Shown piece by piece: positions 37,447-46,338 of a DNA stretch of 64,000 nt. The position numbers and the translations under genes are program-made. Location of the stretch: the NCBI RefSeq assembly GCF_017313765.1, contig NZ_JAFLNC010000002.1, positions 558,001 through 622,000 of the forward strand. Reading direction: 5' to 3'. How positions within the stretch are numbered: position 1 is the first letter of the stretch; every line of letters starts with the position of its first letter. This DNA comes from Sneathiella sedimenti. Its GTDB lineage: Bacteria; Pseudomonadota; Alphaproteobacteria; Sneathiellales; Sneathiellaceae. The notes under the pieces were generated by a model, which was not told the DNA's origin, did not search any database, and was given only the letters and a program-made list of their open reading frames with translations.

Positions 37447-38340
37447 CTAAAGGCTGAAAACGAGAAGGTCCTTTTGCGGCGTCTGCGCCAGTGCCTCGAA
37501 ATCCGTGACCGGAGTCGGATCGACGCCCGCGTCCTTGAAATCAAGGATATGCGTATAGTTGTCCCGGAGGTAGGCAATGAATTCCCGCGCCTTCTCCTCG
37601 CCGATAAAACGCGGGGAGAATTCGAAGAATACAGGGAGGTGACTGCCGAAGGTCTTGTTGATCTCCTGCAGGATCTCGAAATCAAACCCCTCGATATCCA
37701 TCCATATGAACCTGACGTCCTGAGGGCTGATGCCCTCCTGCCGCACGATGCTGGCGATGGTCAGAGCGGAAACCTCGACCGCCCGCGTATTGCCGGGCAG
37801 GTTCAGGAGGGAATGGCCGCCGCTGACGCCTTCTTCTTTCAGATGCAGGGTAATCGTGCCGTCTTCCGTGTAGACGGCGGCATGGATCGGCGTGATCTCC
37901 GTCGCCCAGCCGTTCAGATGGACATTGGCGCGCAGCAGCTCGAAATTGCGCGGCGCGGCCTCAACGGCAATGACCTTCGCAAACCGGTTGGTGAGTTTGA
38001 GGTAGAGCGCCTGACACCCGATGTTGGCACCGAGGTTGATAGCGACGCCCGCCCCATCGATCTTGCCGGTTTTCTCCAGATAGGCGACAACGCTGTCGAC
38101 GCCGCCACGCCCCCAGTCCCCATGCAGGACAACGGAGCGCCCGACGAGGTCGCGCGGGTCGACCGTTATCATATGGTCACGCGCATGGACCGTCACCGCG
38201 AGGATATCCTCCGGCAGCGACTTGCTCAGGACCTTGCGGCCCCGTTTGCTGTCGAAGAAGCGACGCAGCAACTGGTTTCGGAATTTGTCGACAATAAATG
38301 TCTCTATTTTATTCGGCATTGGTTTGTTGAATTTTGTCAT
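37447..38340 (-). CDS. FkbM-family SAM methyltransferase
   Basis: A 297-residue protein. The FkbM signature is clear: VAINLGANIGCQALYLKLTNRFAKVIAVEAAPRNFELLRANVHLNG (motif I, about residues 98-143), TEDGTITLHLKEEGVSGGHSLLN, VEVSALTIASI and FIWMDIEGFDFEILQEI with the acidic metal-like pair. The family O-methylates sugars, lipids or other small molecules; the acceptor is not known here. A basic N-terminal region of about 60 residues precedes the fold. It is divergent from the formylglutamate gene across 161 bp. Confidence 0.9.
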   Translation of the reverse strand: MTKFNKPMPNKIETFIVDKFRNQLLRRFFDSKRGRKVLSKSLPEDILAVTVHARDHMITVDPRDLVGRSVVLHGDWGRGGVDSVVAYLEKTGKIDGAGVAINLGANIGCQALYLKLTNRFAKVIAVEAAPRNFELLRANVHLNGWATEITPIHAAVYTEDGTITLHLKEEGVSGGHSLLNLPGNTRAVEVSALTIASIVRQEGISPQDVRFIWMDIEGFDFEILQEINKTFGSHLPVFFEFSPRFIGEEKAREFIAYLRDNYTHILDFKDAGVDPTPVTDFEALAQTPQKDLLVFSL

Positions 38341-38501
38341 TTCATTGGGGACGGGTATTTACTTTATAACCTCTTCCCCTCTGGCGGGGATAGATAAATT
38401 GCAGGGGGGCAACAAATTTCTACCCCGTAAATTCCCGTCATTGTAAGTCGCGCCGCGATTGGGATAGTATCGGCCAGTTCCGTACTTTATGATAGAGACC
38501 C

Positions 38502-39278
38502 ATGACTGACAGCACTTCATCCGTATTTGACATCCAGCATCCCGACAGCGACAGCGCCCTGTTGCTGACCGTCGATCATGCAAGCCGCCATATCCCGGAA
38601 GAATACAACAATCTGGGTCTGACCGATCCCTCCGTGCTGGCGCGCCATATCGCCTGGGATATCGGGATCGAGGATGTGACCCGCAGGCTCTCTGACAGGC
38701 TGAAGGCGACGGCGATCTATGCGCGCTTTTCACGCCTGCTGCTGGATGCGAACCGCTACCCGCACGATCCGGCAAGCACGCCCGTGATCAGCGATGGCGT
38801 TGAAATCCCGGCCAATCAGGATATGACCGAGGCGGAGAAGGCCCGGCGGGTCGAGACGTATTTCACGCCCTATCAGGGCGCCATTACCGACCTGATTGAG
38901 AGGAAGCGCGAAGCACATGAGGTGCCGCTGCTGATCTCCATGCACAGCTTCACCCCGGTGATGAATGATTTTGAGCGTCCGTGGCATATCGGCGTGCTGT
39001 GGGACCGGGACCCGCGTATTGCGCTGCCGCTGCTGAAGATATTGCGCGAGAACAGTTCCCTCGTGGTGGGCGATAACGAGCCCTATTCGGCGCGGGAACC
39101 CCTCGGCTACACCATGAATGAACATGGCATGAAGCGGGGCATTCCCAATGTCGCCATCGAGATCCGCCAGGACCTGATCGATACCCATCAGGGGGCGGAG
39201 AAATGGGCCTCCATCATGGCCGATGCGTTGACCCGCCTGGGGCCGCTTGCCCCCTATGAACCGGGAGAACAGGGATGA
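38502..39278 (+). CDS. N-formylglutamate amidohydrolase family protein
   Basis: A 258-residue enzyme of the FGase family, which releases formate and glutamate from N-formyl-L-glutamate in histidine breakdown or acts on related N-acyl amino acids. Typical stretches: LLLTVDHASRHIPEEY near residue 21, HIAWDIGIEDVTRRLSDRL, RLLLDANRYPHDPAS, LISMHSFTPVMN and GIPNVAIEIRQDLI. No hut genes are near. Its stop overlaps the next gene by 4 bp (ATGA). The pyk/FGase/DUF1244/DUF2312 neighbourhood is conserved in alphaproteobacteria. Confidence 0.9.
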   Translation: MTDSTSSVFDIQHPDSDSALLLTVDHASRHIPEEYNNLGLTDPSVLARHIAWDIGIEDVTRRLSDRLKATAIYARFSRLLLDANRYPHDPASTPVISDGVEIPANQDMTEAEKARRVETYFTPYQGAITDLIERKREAHEVPLLISMHSFTPVMNDFERPWHIGVLWDRDPRIALPLLKILRENSSLVVGDNEPYSAREPLGYTMNEHGMKRGIPNVAIEIRQDLIDTHQGAEKWASIMADALTRLGPLAPYEPGEQG

Positions 39279-40420
39279 GCGTGAAAGAGCCGACCTTTAC
39301 CATCGGGATCGAGGAGGAGTATCTGCTCGTCGACCTGGAGACCCGCGACCTTGCCATCGAGCCGAGCGACGACATTCTCACCGAATGCGAAAAGCGCCTG
39401 CCTGAGCATCTGGTGACGCCGGAATTTCTCCGCTCCCAGCTGGAAGTCGGCACCCGGATCTGCACCAATATCACCGAGGCCCGCGCAGCGTTGACGGAAC
39501 TGCGCGGCACGGTGTCAGAGGTGGCGCGCAACCATGGGCTCGGGCTGATGGCGGCCTCCATCCATCCCTTCGCCGACTGGCACCAGCTCAAGCACACCCC
39601 GAAGGAACGCTATGACATCATCGCCCGCGACCTGCAGGCGACGGTGCGGCGGATGATGATCTGCGGGATGCATGTGCATTGCGCGATCGAGGATCCCGAA
39701 CTCCGCATCGACCTGATGAACCAGGCGAGCTATTTCCTGCCGCATCTGCTGGCGCTGAGCACCTCGTCGCCCTTCTGGCGGGGGGAGGAGAGCGGCCTCA
39801 AATCCTATCGTGTCACGGTATTTGATGCGCTGCCGCGGACGGGGCTGCCGGACCGGTTTGAAAGCTTTGGCGAATATACCCGGCTGGTCGATACGCTGGT
39901 CGAGGCCGGCACGATCGAGGATGGCACGAAGCTCTGGTGGGACATGCGCCCGTCGGCGAAATTCCCAACGCTGGAGATGCGGCTTGCCGATGTCTGCCCG
40001 CTGCTCGAGGATGCACTGACCGTCGCCGCGCTTTATTCCTGCATTCTCCGGATGCTGTATCGCCTGCGCCGCAATAACCAGCGCTGGCGGGTCTATCCGC
40101 AGACGCTGGTGGAGGAGAACCGCTGGATCGCGCAGCGCTTCGGCGTTGAGGGGAAGCTGATCGATTTTGGCATTCCCGCGCCGGTGCCGCTCGCCGACCT
40201 GATCGAGGAGATTATCGCTCTGACCGCGGAGGATGCGGCTGCACTTGGCTGTGAGGCGGAAGTGCAGCATGCGCGCGAGATTGTCCGTCGCGGTTCCTCC
40301 GCCGATCGGCAGATCGCCTGCTACCGGGCGGCGGTTGCGGCCGGGGATAGCAAGGAGGCGGCCCTGATAAAAGTTGTCGATCAGGTCTTGAACGAAACCG
40401 TTTCCGGCATAGACTCATAA
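39275..40420 (+). CDS. YbdK-type carboxylate-amine ligase (GCS2 family)
   Basis: A 381-residue member of the glutamate-cysteine ligase family 2, which forms gamma-glutamyl or similar amide bonds with ATP. The N-terminus TFTIGIEEEYLLVDLETRDLAI, the CGMHVHCAI motif near residue 128 and TKLWWDMRPSAKFPTLEMRLADVCP near residue 220 match the YbdK subgroup. The natural substrate of this subgroup is unsettled. It is translationally coupled to the formylglutamate amidohydrolase-like gene, which suggests that the two act on a shared glutamyl compound (inference). Confidence 0.9.
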   Translation: MSVKEPTFTIGIEEEYLLVDLETRDLAIEPSDDILTECEKRLPEHLVTPEFLRSQLEVGTRICTNITEARAALTELRGTVSEVARNHGLGLMAASIHPFADWHQLKHTPKERYDIIARDLQATVRRMMICGMHVHCAIEDPELRIDLMNQASYFLPHLLALSTSSPFWRGEESGLKSYRVTVFDALPRTGLPDRFESFGEYTRLVDTLVEAGTIEDGTKLWWDMRPSAKFPTLEMRLADVCPLLEDALTVAALYSCILRMLYRLRRNNQRWRVYPQTLVEENRWIAQRFGVEGKLIDFGIPAPVPLADLIEEIIALTAEDAAALGCEAEVQHAREIVRRGSSADRQIACYRAAVAAGDSKEAALIKVVDQVLNETVSGIDS

Positions 40421-40450
40421 ATAACGGCGCATTGATAAAGGGAGAAGAAA

Positions 40451-40744
40451 ATGGACCAGGAAACTCTGGAACTTGAAGCCGCGGCCTATCGCCGTTTGCG
40501 CGACCATCTGCGGACACGCACCGATGTGCAGAATATTGACCTGATGAACCTCGGCGGCTTCTGCCGCAACTGCCTCGCCAACTGGTATATGGAGGCGGCG
40601 AACGAGAAGGGCATCGAGATGGACAAGATGCAGGCGCGCGAGATTGTCTATGGCATGCCGTTTGACGAATGGAAGGCGAAATACCAGAACGAGGCGACGC
40701 CGGAGCAGAAGGCCGCGTTTGCACAGAGCCACAAGGACCACTAG
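40451..40744 (+). CDS. DUF1244 family protein
   Basis: A 97-residue soluble protein with the DUF1244 core VQNIDLMNLGGFCRNCLANWYMEAANEKGIEMDKMQAREIVYGMPFDEWKAKYQNEAT. The FCRNCLANWY segment has two Cys three apart. The family is conserved in proteobacteria; a thermostable helical dimer or trimer fold is known but no function. GGGAGAAG precedes the ATG, 30 bp after the GCS2-type gene, so the genes are probably one transcript. Confidence 0.92.
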   Translation: MDQETLELEAAAYRRLRDHLRTRTDVQNIDLMNLGGFCRNCLANWYMEAANEKGIEMDKMQAREIVYGMPFDEWKAKYQNEATPEQKAAFAQSHKDH

Positions 40745-40813
40745 ACGGCGCGGGGGCAAAAAATTTGCCAAAAGGCATGTACTTGCCGGGCCCAAAAATG
40801 CTAGAAAGCCCGT

Positions 40814-40829
40814 CCGGAAATATTTCCGG
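40814..40829. promoter_or_regulatory. Perfect 16-bp palindrome ahead of gapR
   Basis: CCGGAAATATTTCCGG at 40814-40829 is a perfect inverted repeat with an AT-rich centre. It lies 37 bases before the gapR start; an ATATATATATT run follows at about 40839. An operator for gapR, possibly autoregulatory, is the simplest reading. Confidence 0.5.
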
Positions 40830-40866
40830 TCAGTTCGCATATATATATTCACGGAGAAGGTAAGTT

Positions 40867-41169
40867 ATGGCTGACATCGGCGGTGTCGCGGCGGATCATT
40901 TGCGGTCCTATATCGAGAGAATTGAGCGTCTGGAAGAAGAGAAAAAGGGTATCGCCGACGATATCAAGGAAATCTTCGCCGAGGCCAAGGGCACCGGGTT
41001 CGATGTCAAGGCCATGCGCGCGGTTCTGCGTCTTCGCAAGATGGACAAGGCCGATCTGCAGGAACAGGAATATATGATTGACCTGTACAAGCATGCGCTT
41101 GGCATGGCTGCCGAGGAAAACATGCCCGAAGAGGGCACGGACAGCGACGGGGAAGCCGCCGCATTCTAG
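40867..41169 (+). CDS. gapR: Nucleoid-associated protein GapR (DUF2312)
   Basis: A 100-residue protein matching DUF2312: [71 protein letters not shown]. The first half is coiled coil, the second a short helical bundle. In Caulobacter, GapR encircles overtwisted AT-rich DNA and stimulates gyrase and topoisomerase IV. Here the acidic C-terminal tail ([17 protein letters not shown]) extends beyond the conserved core. GGAGAAGG precedes the ATG. It has its own upstream region with a palindrome and ends in a long stem-loop shared with hupE. Confidence 0.93.
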   Translation: MADIGGVAADHLRSYIERIERLEEEKKGIADDIKEIFAEAKGTGFDVKAMRAVLRLRKMDKADLQEQEYMIDLYKHALGMAAEENMPEEGTDSDGEAAAF

Positions 41170-41189
41170 GCGAAATCCCCTTGTGAAGA

Positions 41190-41239
41190 CAGGATCGGCT
41201 GATGCAATCAACCTTAGAGTCGCATCAGCCAAAATCCTG
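41190..41239. other. Long imperfect stem-loop between gapR and hupE 3' ends
   Basis: CAGGAT (41190-41195) and GGCTGATGC (41197-41205) pair with GCATCAGCC (41222-41230) and ATCCTG (41234-41239). This is a 15-bp stem with small bulges and a 16-nt loop. There is no T tract on either strand, so it is not a standard terminator; it may stabilise or process the two converging transcripts. Confidence 0.6.
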
Positions 41240-41261
41240 AAAAACCGTTGCGCAGACGGAG

Positions 41262-41858
41262 TTAGACTGCGCCAGTCAGGAACACCGCCCCCACGACGGT
41301 GATAGCGCCGCCGCCGATGCGAATGACAATGTTCTCGGCCCGTGAGTTGCCTAATGTCCCAAACCCGATCCCGCAAAGATGTAGCAGGCCCGTCGCCAGC
41401 ACAAACCCGACGCCATAGGCAACCGCATTGGCGGCCGCGGGTAATTCCGCGCCGTGCGCATGGCCATGGAACAGGGCAAAGAAGGCAACGACAATCCCGG
41501 CAATCCATACCGGTGGGCGGACCATAAAGACGATCAACAGGCCGAGAACGATTGCGGAGCTGGCGATACCGGCCTCAACAGCCGGAAAAGCGATTCCCAT
41601 GAAGCCGAGAAGGGCCCCCACGGCCATCACGAGCGGGAAAACAACCGGCAGGACCCAGATGCCGGGCTTACCGAGAAAAGCGCCCCAAATTCCGACGGCA
41701 ACCATGGCAACAACGTGATCCCAACCCAGTACCGGATGGACAAAACCGCTGGTGAAACCTCCGACGATACCCGGGCCGGCGTGGGCGAGGGCTGGACTGG
41801 CCAGCAGCAGGCTGGTGGTGGCGACCGCAATTGCTGTTGTTAGGGATCTAGACATCAT
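41262..41858 (-). CDS. HupE/UreJ-type metal permease
   Basis: A 198-residue membrane protein with a signal-like first segment (ASPALAHAGPG) and about six hydrophobic helices. The family motif HPVLGWDHVVAMVAVGIWGAFLG is at about residue 41 and FALFHGHAHGAELP near residue 130; their His and Asp residues are the likely metal ligands. HupE/UreJ proteins carry nickel or cobalt. No hydrogenase or urease gene is close. The start could be the ATG at 41858 or the next at 41855, which is better spaced from AAGAGA. It is convergent with gapR. Confidence 0.9.
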   Translation of the reverse strand: MMSRSLTTAIAVATTSLLLASPALAHAGPGIVGGFTSGFVHPVLGWDHVVAMVAVGIWGAFLGKPGIWVLPVVFPLVMAVGALLGFMGIAFPAVEAGIASSAIVLGLLIVFMVRPPVWIAGIVVAFFALFHGHAHGAELPAAANAVAYGVGFVLATGLLHLCGIGFGTLGNSRAENIVIRIGGGAITVVGAVFLTGAV

Positions 41859-42099
41859 TTCTCTTATTATCCATTTCTAATTGATTCTATTTATAAGGGC
41901 GGGGATTTCGGGCAACGGTAGCGCAAGCGTCTCCTGCTTGCAAGCCTGACAGTTCCTTCTGATGCTCTGGATATGGAAATTTTTCCGGCGCGCTGCTGCC
42001 CTGTTGCGGATTGCGGCCTCTTGTATTCCAGGATGCAATAATTAAGTGTAGAACGCGCCTGTCATTAATCCGCAGGTGGTTTGTTGCCGGTTTGGGGCT

Positions 42100-42420
42100 A
42101 TGACGAAATTTTCCACAGATGCGGCGGGCTTTGCGGCCCTCACCATCTCCGAGCTGATGTTGCAGCAATGCGTGCTGTCCGGCCTGTTCACGGCGGAGGA
42201 GGCCCGGCGGCTGCTGTCGTCCGCCGCACGCCGGCATGAGGCGGCGGCCGAAGGCCCGGAAGAGAAGATCGCCCTCAATATGGAGGCCGCGCACCTGATC
42301 CGCGCGCTTGGAAGCGGGCTGGAGCCGCTGTTTCGTGAACGACGCGACAGCTCCAAGACCGTCGCACCCCGTAAACCCGCCCCGAAAAGCAGACCCAACT
42401 GGGTCCGTTTTCCCGATTGA
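42100..42420 (+). CDS. Small hypothetical protein
   Basis: A 106-residue protein I do not recognise. It is helical and Ala-rich (ALTISELMLQQCVLSGLFTAEEARRLLSSAARRHEAAAEG), with a basic Pro-rich tail (KTVAPRKPAPKSRPNW). No signal or membrane segment. The ATG at 42100 is preferred over an in-frame GTG at 42076. Its stop directly abuts the stop of the convergent DUF1272 gene, with no terminator between. It stands alone on the plus strand. Confidence 0.55.
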   Translation: MTKFSTDAAGFAALTISELMLQQCVLSGLFTAEEARRLLSSAARRHEAAAEGPEEKIALNMEAAHLIRALGSGLEPLFRERRDSSKTVAPRKPAPKSRPNWVRFPD

Positions 42421-42651
42421 CTATGTTTTCTTGAGCACCCGCTTGGTGCTCTGCGGGTATTTTTCCATCAGCGCGGCGGGCCGCACGGGACGGAGCGTGA
42501 AATTCCCGCCACAGTTGGGGCAGACACCCTTGTGCACATCCTGCGCGCAAGTCTCACAGAAGGTGCATTCGAAGGTGCAGATATAGGCGTCCGCCTCCCC
42601 GTTGGGCAGGTCCGTATCGCAGGTCTCGCAGTTGGGCCTCAGCTCCAGCAT
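42421..42651 (-). CDS. DUF1272 small zinc-binding protein
   Basis: A 76-residue protein with four CxxC-type pairs: PNCETCDTDL, ICTFECTFCETCA and CPNCGG, as in DUF1272, predicted to bind zinc or an iron-sulfur cluster. The ending RPVRPAALMEKYPQSTKRVLKKT is basic. It begins 17 bp after the stop of the indolepyruvate oxidoreductase gene on the same strand, so the two are likely co-transcribed. No function is known. Confidence 0.88.
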   Translation of the reverse strand: MLELRPNCETCDTDLPNGEADAYICTFECTFCETCAQDVHKGVCPNCGGNFTLRPVRPAALMEKYPQSTKRVLKKT

Positions 42652-42668
42652 CGTTGTTCCCCTTTCCT

Positions 42669-45600
42669 CTATTCCGCCGCCTGCTTTTGCGGCTCGGGGC
42701 TCTTGAAGCTGGCGAGCAGGTTATCGAGATCGCCGCGATAGACTGTAATCGCCTTGTCCTTCACATGGCCGTAGCCGCGGATATGCTGGGGCAGGGCCGC
42801 AATCTCCACCGCGATGGCGTGATTGGCGACGGTCAGGCCGGAGAGAAGCTCATTGACGATGCCTTCAAACTCCTTGATCAGCGCCCGCTCGATCTTGCGA
42901 TCCTCCTGATAGCCGAAGATATCAAGCGGGGTGCCGCGAAGCGACTTGAACTTCGCGAGGAAGCCGAAGGCCTTCATCATGTACTGGCCGTATTCCTTCT
43001 TCTTCAGCTCCCCGGTATCCGGGTCGCGTTTCGCGAACAGTGGCGGGGCGAGATGGAACTTGAGTTCATACTCCCCGTCCATCATCCGCTCGACCCGCTG
43101 CATGAAGGTCGTGTCGGTGTAGAGGCGCGCGACTTCATACTCGTCCTTGTAGGCGAGCAGCTTGAAGTAGGAGCGCGCGACCGCCTCGGAGAGGTCCGAC
43201 TTGCCGGGCATGACCTCGCTCTCGGCGGAGCGGACACGGGCAACCAGGTCGCTGTAGCGCTTGGCGTAGCGGGCATTCTGGTATCCGGTGAGGAATTCCA
43301 CCCGGCGGGAGATCATCTCGTCGAGGTCGCTGGCAGGTTCCATCCGCAGCTTGGGACCTTTCAGTTCCTCAACCTCTTTCAGCACCCGCTCCGGATCATG
43401 GGCCATGACGCGGCCCCAGCCGAACGCCTTCTTGTTGAAGGGAACGGCGACACCGTTCAGCTCGACCGCGCGGAGGAGCGCCTCCTCGGTGAGCGGGATT
43501 AGCCCTTTCTGGAAGGCAAAGCCGAGCATGAAGAGGTTGGTGGCAATGGAATCACCTAGAAGAGTCGTCGCGATCTCGCTCGCCTCGATCAGGTCGCATT
43601 GATCCGGGCCAATGGCTTCGCGGATATGATCGAGGGTGTCCTTCACCGGGAAGGGCGCGTCGGGATCAAGGGTGAAGTCCATGGTCGGGGAGGGATGCGC
43701 ATTGATCACCGCATGGGCGACATTGACATCAAATTTCGCGAGACTGTCATAGGAGCCAGACACTACCATGTCGCAGCCGATGAGAAGGTCCGCGCGGCCC
43801 GCAGGGATGCGGACGGCGTTGATATCCTCAGGCTTCGGCGCGATATGCACATGACTGGTGACGGCGCCGCCCTTCTGGGCGAGGCCCGCCTGGTCGAGGA
43901 CGGAAATGCCCTTGTCCTCCAGATGGGCGGCCATGCCGAGAAGCGCGCCGATGGTGACAACGCCGGTGCCGCCGATCCCGGTGATCAGGATTCGGTAGGG
44001 GGCGGTCAATTCCCGCATCGCCGGGGCGGGAAGGCCCTCCGCCGGGTTTTCCGCCGCATGGGGCGCGGCTTTGCGCAGCTCCCCGCCCTCGATGGTGACG
44101 AAGCTCGGGCAGAAGCCGTTGACGCAGGAATAGTCCTTGTTGCAGGTGGACTGGTTGATGGTCCGCTTGCGGCCGAATTCCGTCTCGATCGGCTCGACCG
44201 ACAGGCAGTTCGATTTGACGGAACAATCGCCGCAACCCTCACAGACGAGATCATTGATAATCACGCGCTTGGCCGGATCGGGGAAGGTGCCACGCTTGCG
44301 GCGGCGCCGTTTCTCGGCGGCACAGGTCTGGTCATAGATGAGGATGGAGACGCCTTTTTCCTCCCGTAGATGTCGCTGGATCTTGTCCAGATCATCGCGA
44401 TGATGAATGGTCGTGCCCTTGGGCCAGGGCGTGCCTTCGCCGTATTTTTCAGGCTCGTCCGTCACCACGCGGATGACCGAGACGCCTTCGCCCTCCAGCT
44501 GCTGGGCGATCTGCCAGGGGGTGATATGCCCCTCCGTCGGCTGCCCGCCGGTCATGGCGACCGCGTCGTTATAGAGGATCTTGTAGGTCATGTTGGCCTT
44601 CGCCGCGACCGCCTGGCGGATGGCGAGGATGCCCGAATGGTAATAGGTGCCATCGCCGAGATTGGCGAAGATATGCTGCTCGTCCGTGAAATGCATCTGC
44701 CCGACCCACGGCACGCCTTCGCCGCCCATCTGGGTGAAGGTGTCGGTATTGCGGTTCATCCAGGTGACCATGAAATGACAGCCAATCCCGGCAACGGCGC
44801 GGCTCCCCTCCGGCACGACAGTGGAGGTGTTATGCGGGCAGCCCGAACAATAGAACGGGGTGCGCACCAGCTTCGCCGGTTTTGCATCGAGCTGCTTTTC
44901 CTTGCGGTCGAGGAAGGCGAGGCGGTTCTCGATTGAGTCGGAGGTGTAGAAGCGGCGGATTCGGCCCGCGATCACCCGCGCGACCATGGCCGGGGTCATC
45001 TCCCCGGTGGACGGTTGCAGCGGTTTCTTGTTCTCGTCAAACTTGCCAAGGATACGGGGGCGGACCGCGGTGTCCCAGTTATAGAGCTGCTCCTTCATCT
45101 GGTTCTCGATGACGGCGCGTTTCTCCTCGATCACCACCACTTCTTCCAGCCCTTCGGCGAACTGGCGGATGCCGTCCGGCTCCAGCGGCCAGGGCATGCC
45201 GACCTTGTAGACGGTGAGGCCGATATCGGCGGCAAGGTTATCATCGATCCCGAGATCACGGAGGGCCTGACGCACGTCATAATAGGACTTGCCCACCGTG
45301 ACGATGCCGAAGCGGCGCTTGGGGCTGTCCATGGTCACCCGGTCGATATGGTTGGCGCGGGCAAAGGCGCGGGCGGCGTAAATTTTATGCTGGTTGAGGC
45401 GCACTTCTTGATCGAAGCGGTTGTCATGAGGCTGGATATTGAGGCCGCCTTCCGGCATCTCGATATTCGGGCGGATAAAGCTGCCGCGATCCGGCGCGAC
45501 ATAAACGGAGGCGCCGCCCTCGACTGTTTCCGAGATGCATTTGAAACCGATCCAGAGACCGGAGAAGCGCGACATTTCAAAGCCAAGCATGCCGTAGTCG

Positions 45601-46139
45601 AGGATCTCCTGCACATTGGCCGGATGCAGCACCGGCATCATCCAGCCGGCGAAACTATGCTCGCTCTGATGGGCGATGGAGGAGGAGACAATGCCGTGGT
45701 CATCGCCCGCAAGCGCCAGAACGCCGCCATATTTGGAGGTCCCGGCGCTGTTGGCGTGGCGGAACACGTCGCCGGAGCGGTCCACGCCCGGGCCCTTGCC
45801 GTACCACAGGCCGAACACACCGTCGTAGCGTGCACCCTTGAACATGTTGAGTTGCTGGCTGCCCCAGACGGCGGTGGCGGCAAGGTCCTCATTGACGCCC
45901 GGTTCGAAATGGATGTCATTCTCTTTCAGGATCTTGTTGGCTTTCCAGAGCGACTGGTCATAGCCCGCAAGAGGAGAGCCGCGGTAGCCTGAGATAAACC
46001 CCGCCGTATTCAACCCGGCGGCGCGGTCGCGTTCCTTCTGCATCAGCGGCAGGCGCACCAGCGCCTGAATACCAGTCAGGAAAATACGGCCTTCCTCAAG
46101 CGTATATTTGTCGTCCAGCGATACATTGGCCAACGTCAT
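42669..46139 (-). CDS. Indolepyruvate ferredoxin oxidoreductase, fused single-chain form
   Basis: A 1156-residue enzyme that oxidatively decarboxylates indolepyruvate or other 2-oxo acids from amino acid breakdown to acyl-CoA, reducing ferredoxin. N-terminal part: GYRGSPLAGYDQSLWKANKIL and the thiamine diphosphate-binding region with LGDGTYYHSGILAIRQAVAAKANMTYKILYND near residue 505. An iron-sulfur region follows (CEGCGDCSVKSNCLSVEP and CVNGFCPSF, about residues 635-690), then the gamma-like domain (TGIGGTGVVTIGALLGMAAHLEDKG near residue 718). It fuses what in archaea are IorA and IorB. GAGGTAAGAG precedes the ATG. Confidence 0.94.
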   Translation of the reverse strand: MTLANVSLDDKYTLEEGRIFLTGIQALVRLPLMQKERDRAAGLNTAGFISGYRGSPLAGYDQSLWKANKILKENDIHFEPGVNEDLAATAVWGSQQLNMFKGARYDGVFGLWYGKGPGVDRSGDVFRHANSAGTSKYGGVLALAGDDHGIVSSSIAHQSEHSFAGWMMPVLHPANVQEILDYGMLGFEMSRFSGLWIGFKCISETVEGGASVYVAPDRGSFIRPNIEMPEGGLNIQPHDNRFDQEVRLNQHKIYAARAFARANHIDRVTMDSPKRRFGIVTVGKSYYDVRQALRDLGIDDNLAADIGLTVYKVGMPWPLEPDGIRQFAEGLEEVVVIEEKRAVIENQMKEQLYNWDTAVRPRILGKFDENKKPLQPSTGEMTPAMVARVIAGRIRRFYTSDSIENRLAFLDRKEKQLDAKPAKLVRTPFYCSGCPHNTSTVVPEGSRAVAGIGCHFMVTWMNRNTDTFTQMGGEGVPWVGQMHFTDEQHIFANLGDGTYYHSGILAIRQAVAAKANMTYKILYNDAVAMTGGQPTEGHITPWQIAQQLEGEGVSVIRVVTDEPEKYGEGTPWPKGTTIHHRDDLDKIQRHLREEKGVSILIYDQTCAAEKRRRRKRGTFPDPAKRVIINDLVCEGCGDCSVKSNCLSVEPIETEFGRKRTINQSTCNKDYSCVNGFCPSFVTIEGGELRKAAPHAAENPAEGLPAPAMRELTAPYRILITGIGGTGVVTIGALLGMAAHLEDKGISVLDQAGLAQKGGAVTSHVHIAPKPEDINAVRIPAGRADLLIGCDMVVSGSYDSLAKFDVNVAHAVINAHPSPTMDFTLDPDAPFPVKDTLDHIREAIGPDQCDLIEASEIATTLLGDSIATNLFMLGFAFQKGLIPLTEEALLRAVELNGVAVPFNKKAFGWGRVMAHDPERVLKEVEELKGPKLRMEPASDLDEMISRRVEFLTGYQNARYAKRYSDLVARVRSAESEVMPGKSDLSEAVARSYFKLLAYKDEYEVARLYTDTTFMQRVERMMDGEYELKFHLAPPLFAKRDPDTGELKKKEYGQYMMKAFGFLAKFKSLRGTPLDIFGYQEDRKIERALIKEFEGIVNELLSGLTVANHAIAVEIAALPQHIRGYGHVKDKAITVYRGDLDNLLASFKSPEPQKQAAE

Positions 46140-46338
46140 CTCTTACCTCACTCCCATTAGAAAAAGACGGTTACTGTTGTACGATATAAGAAGAATATCA
46201 TGAAAGGCAAAAAAGGTCAATAGTGCTGACTTAAATACTTTTTTCATGCAAAATTAATCGGAATTTTTTTGACATTTCGGGGGCAAAGGTGCTTTTGAGG
46301 GGGAGGGTGAGTACAATCGGATTTTGAACGGGCAATTC

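Noticed and set aside
41859-42099. Cobalamin or nickel riboswitch upstream of hupE
   Set aside because: HupE genes are sometimes riboswitch-controlled, but I could not find the conserved core elements in this gap.
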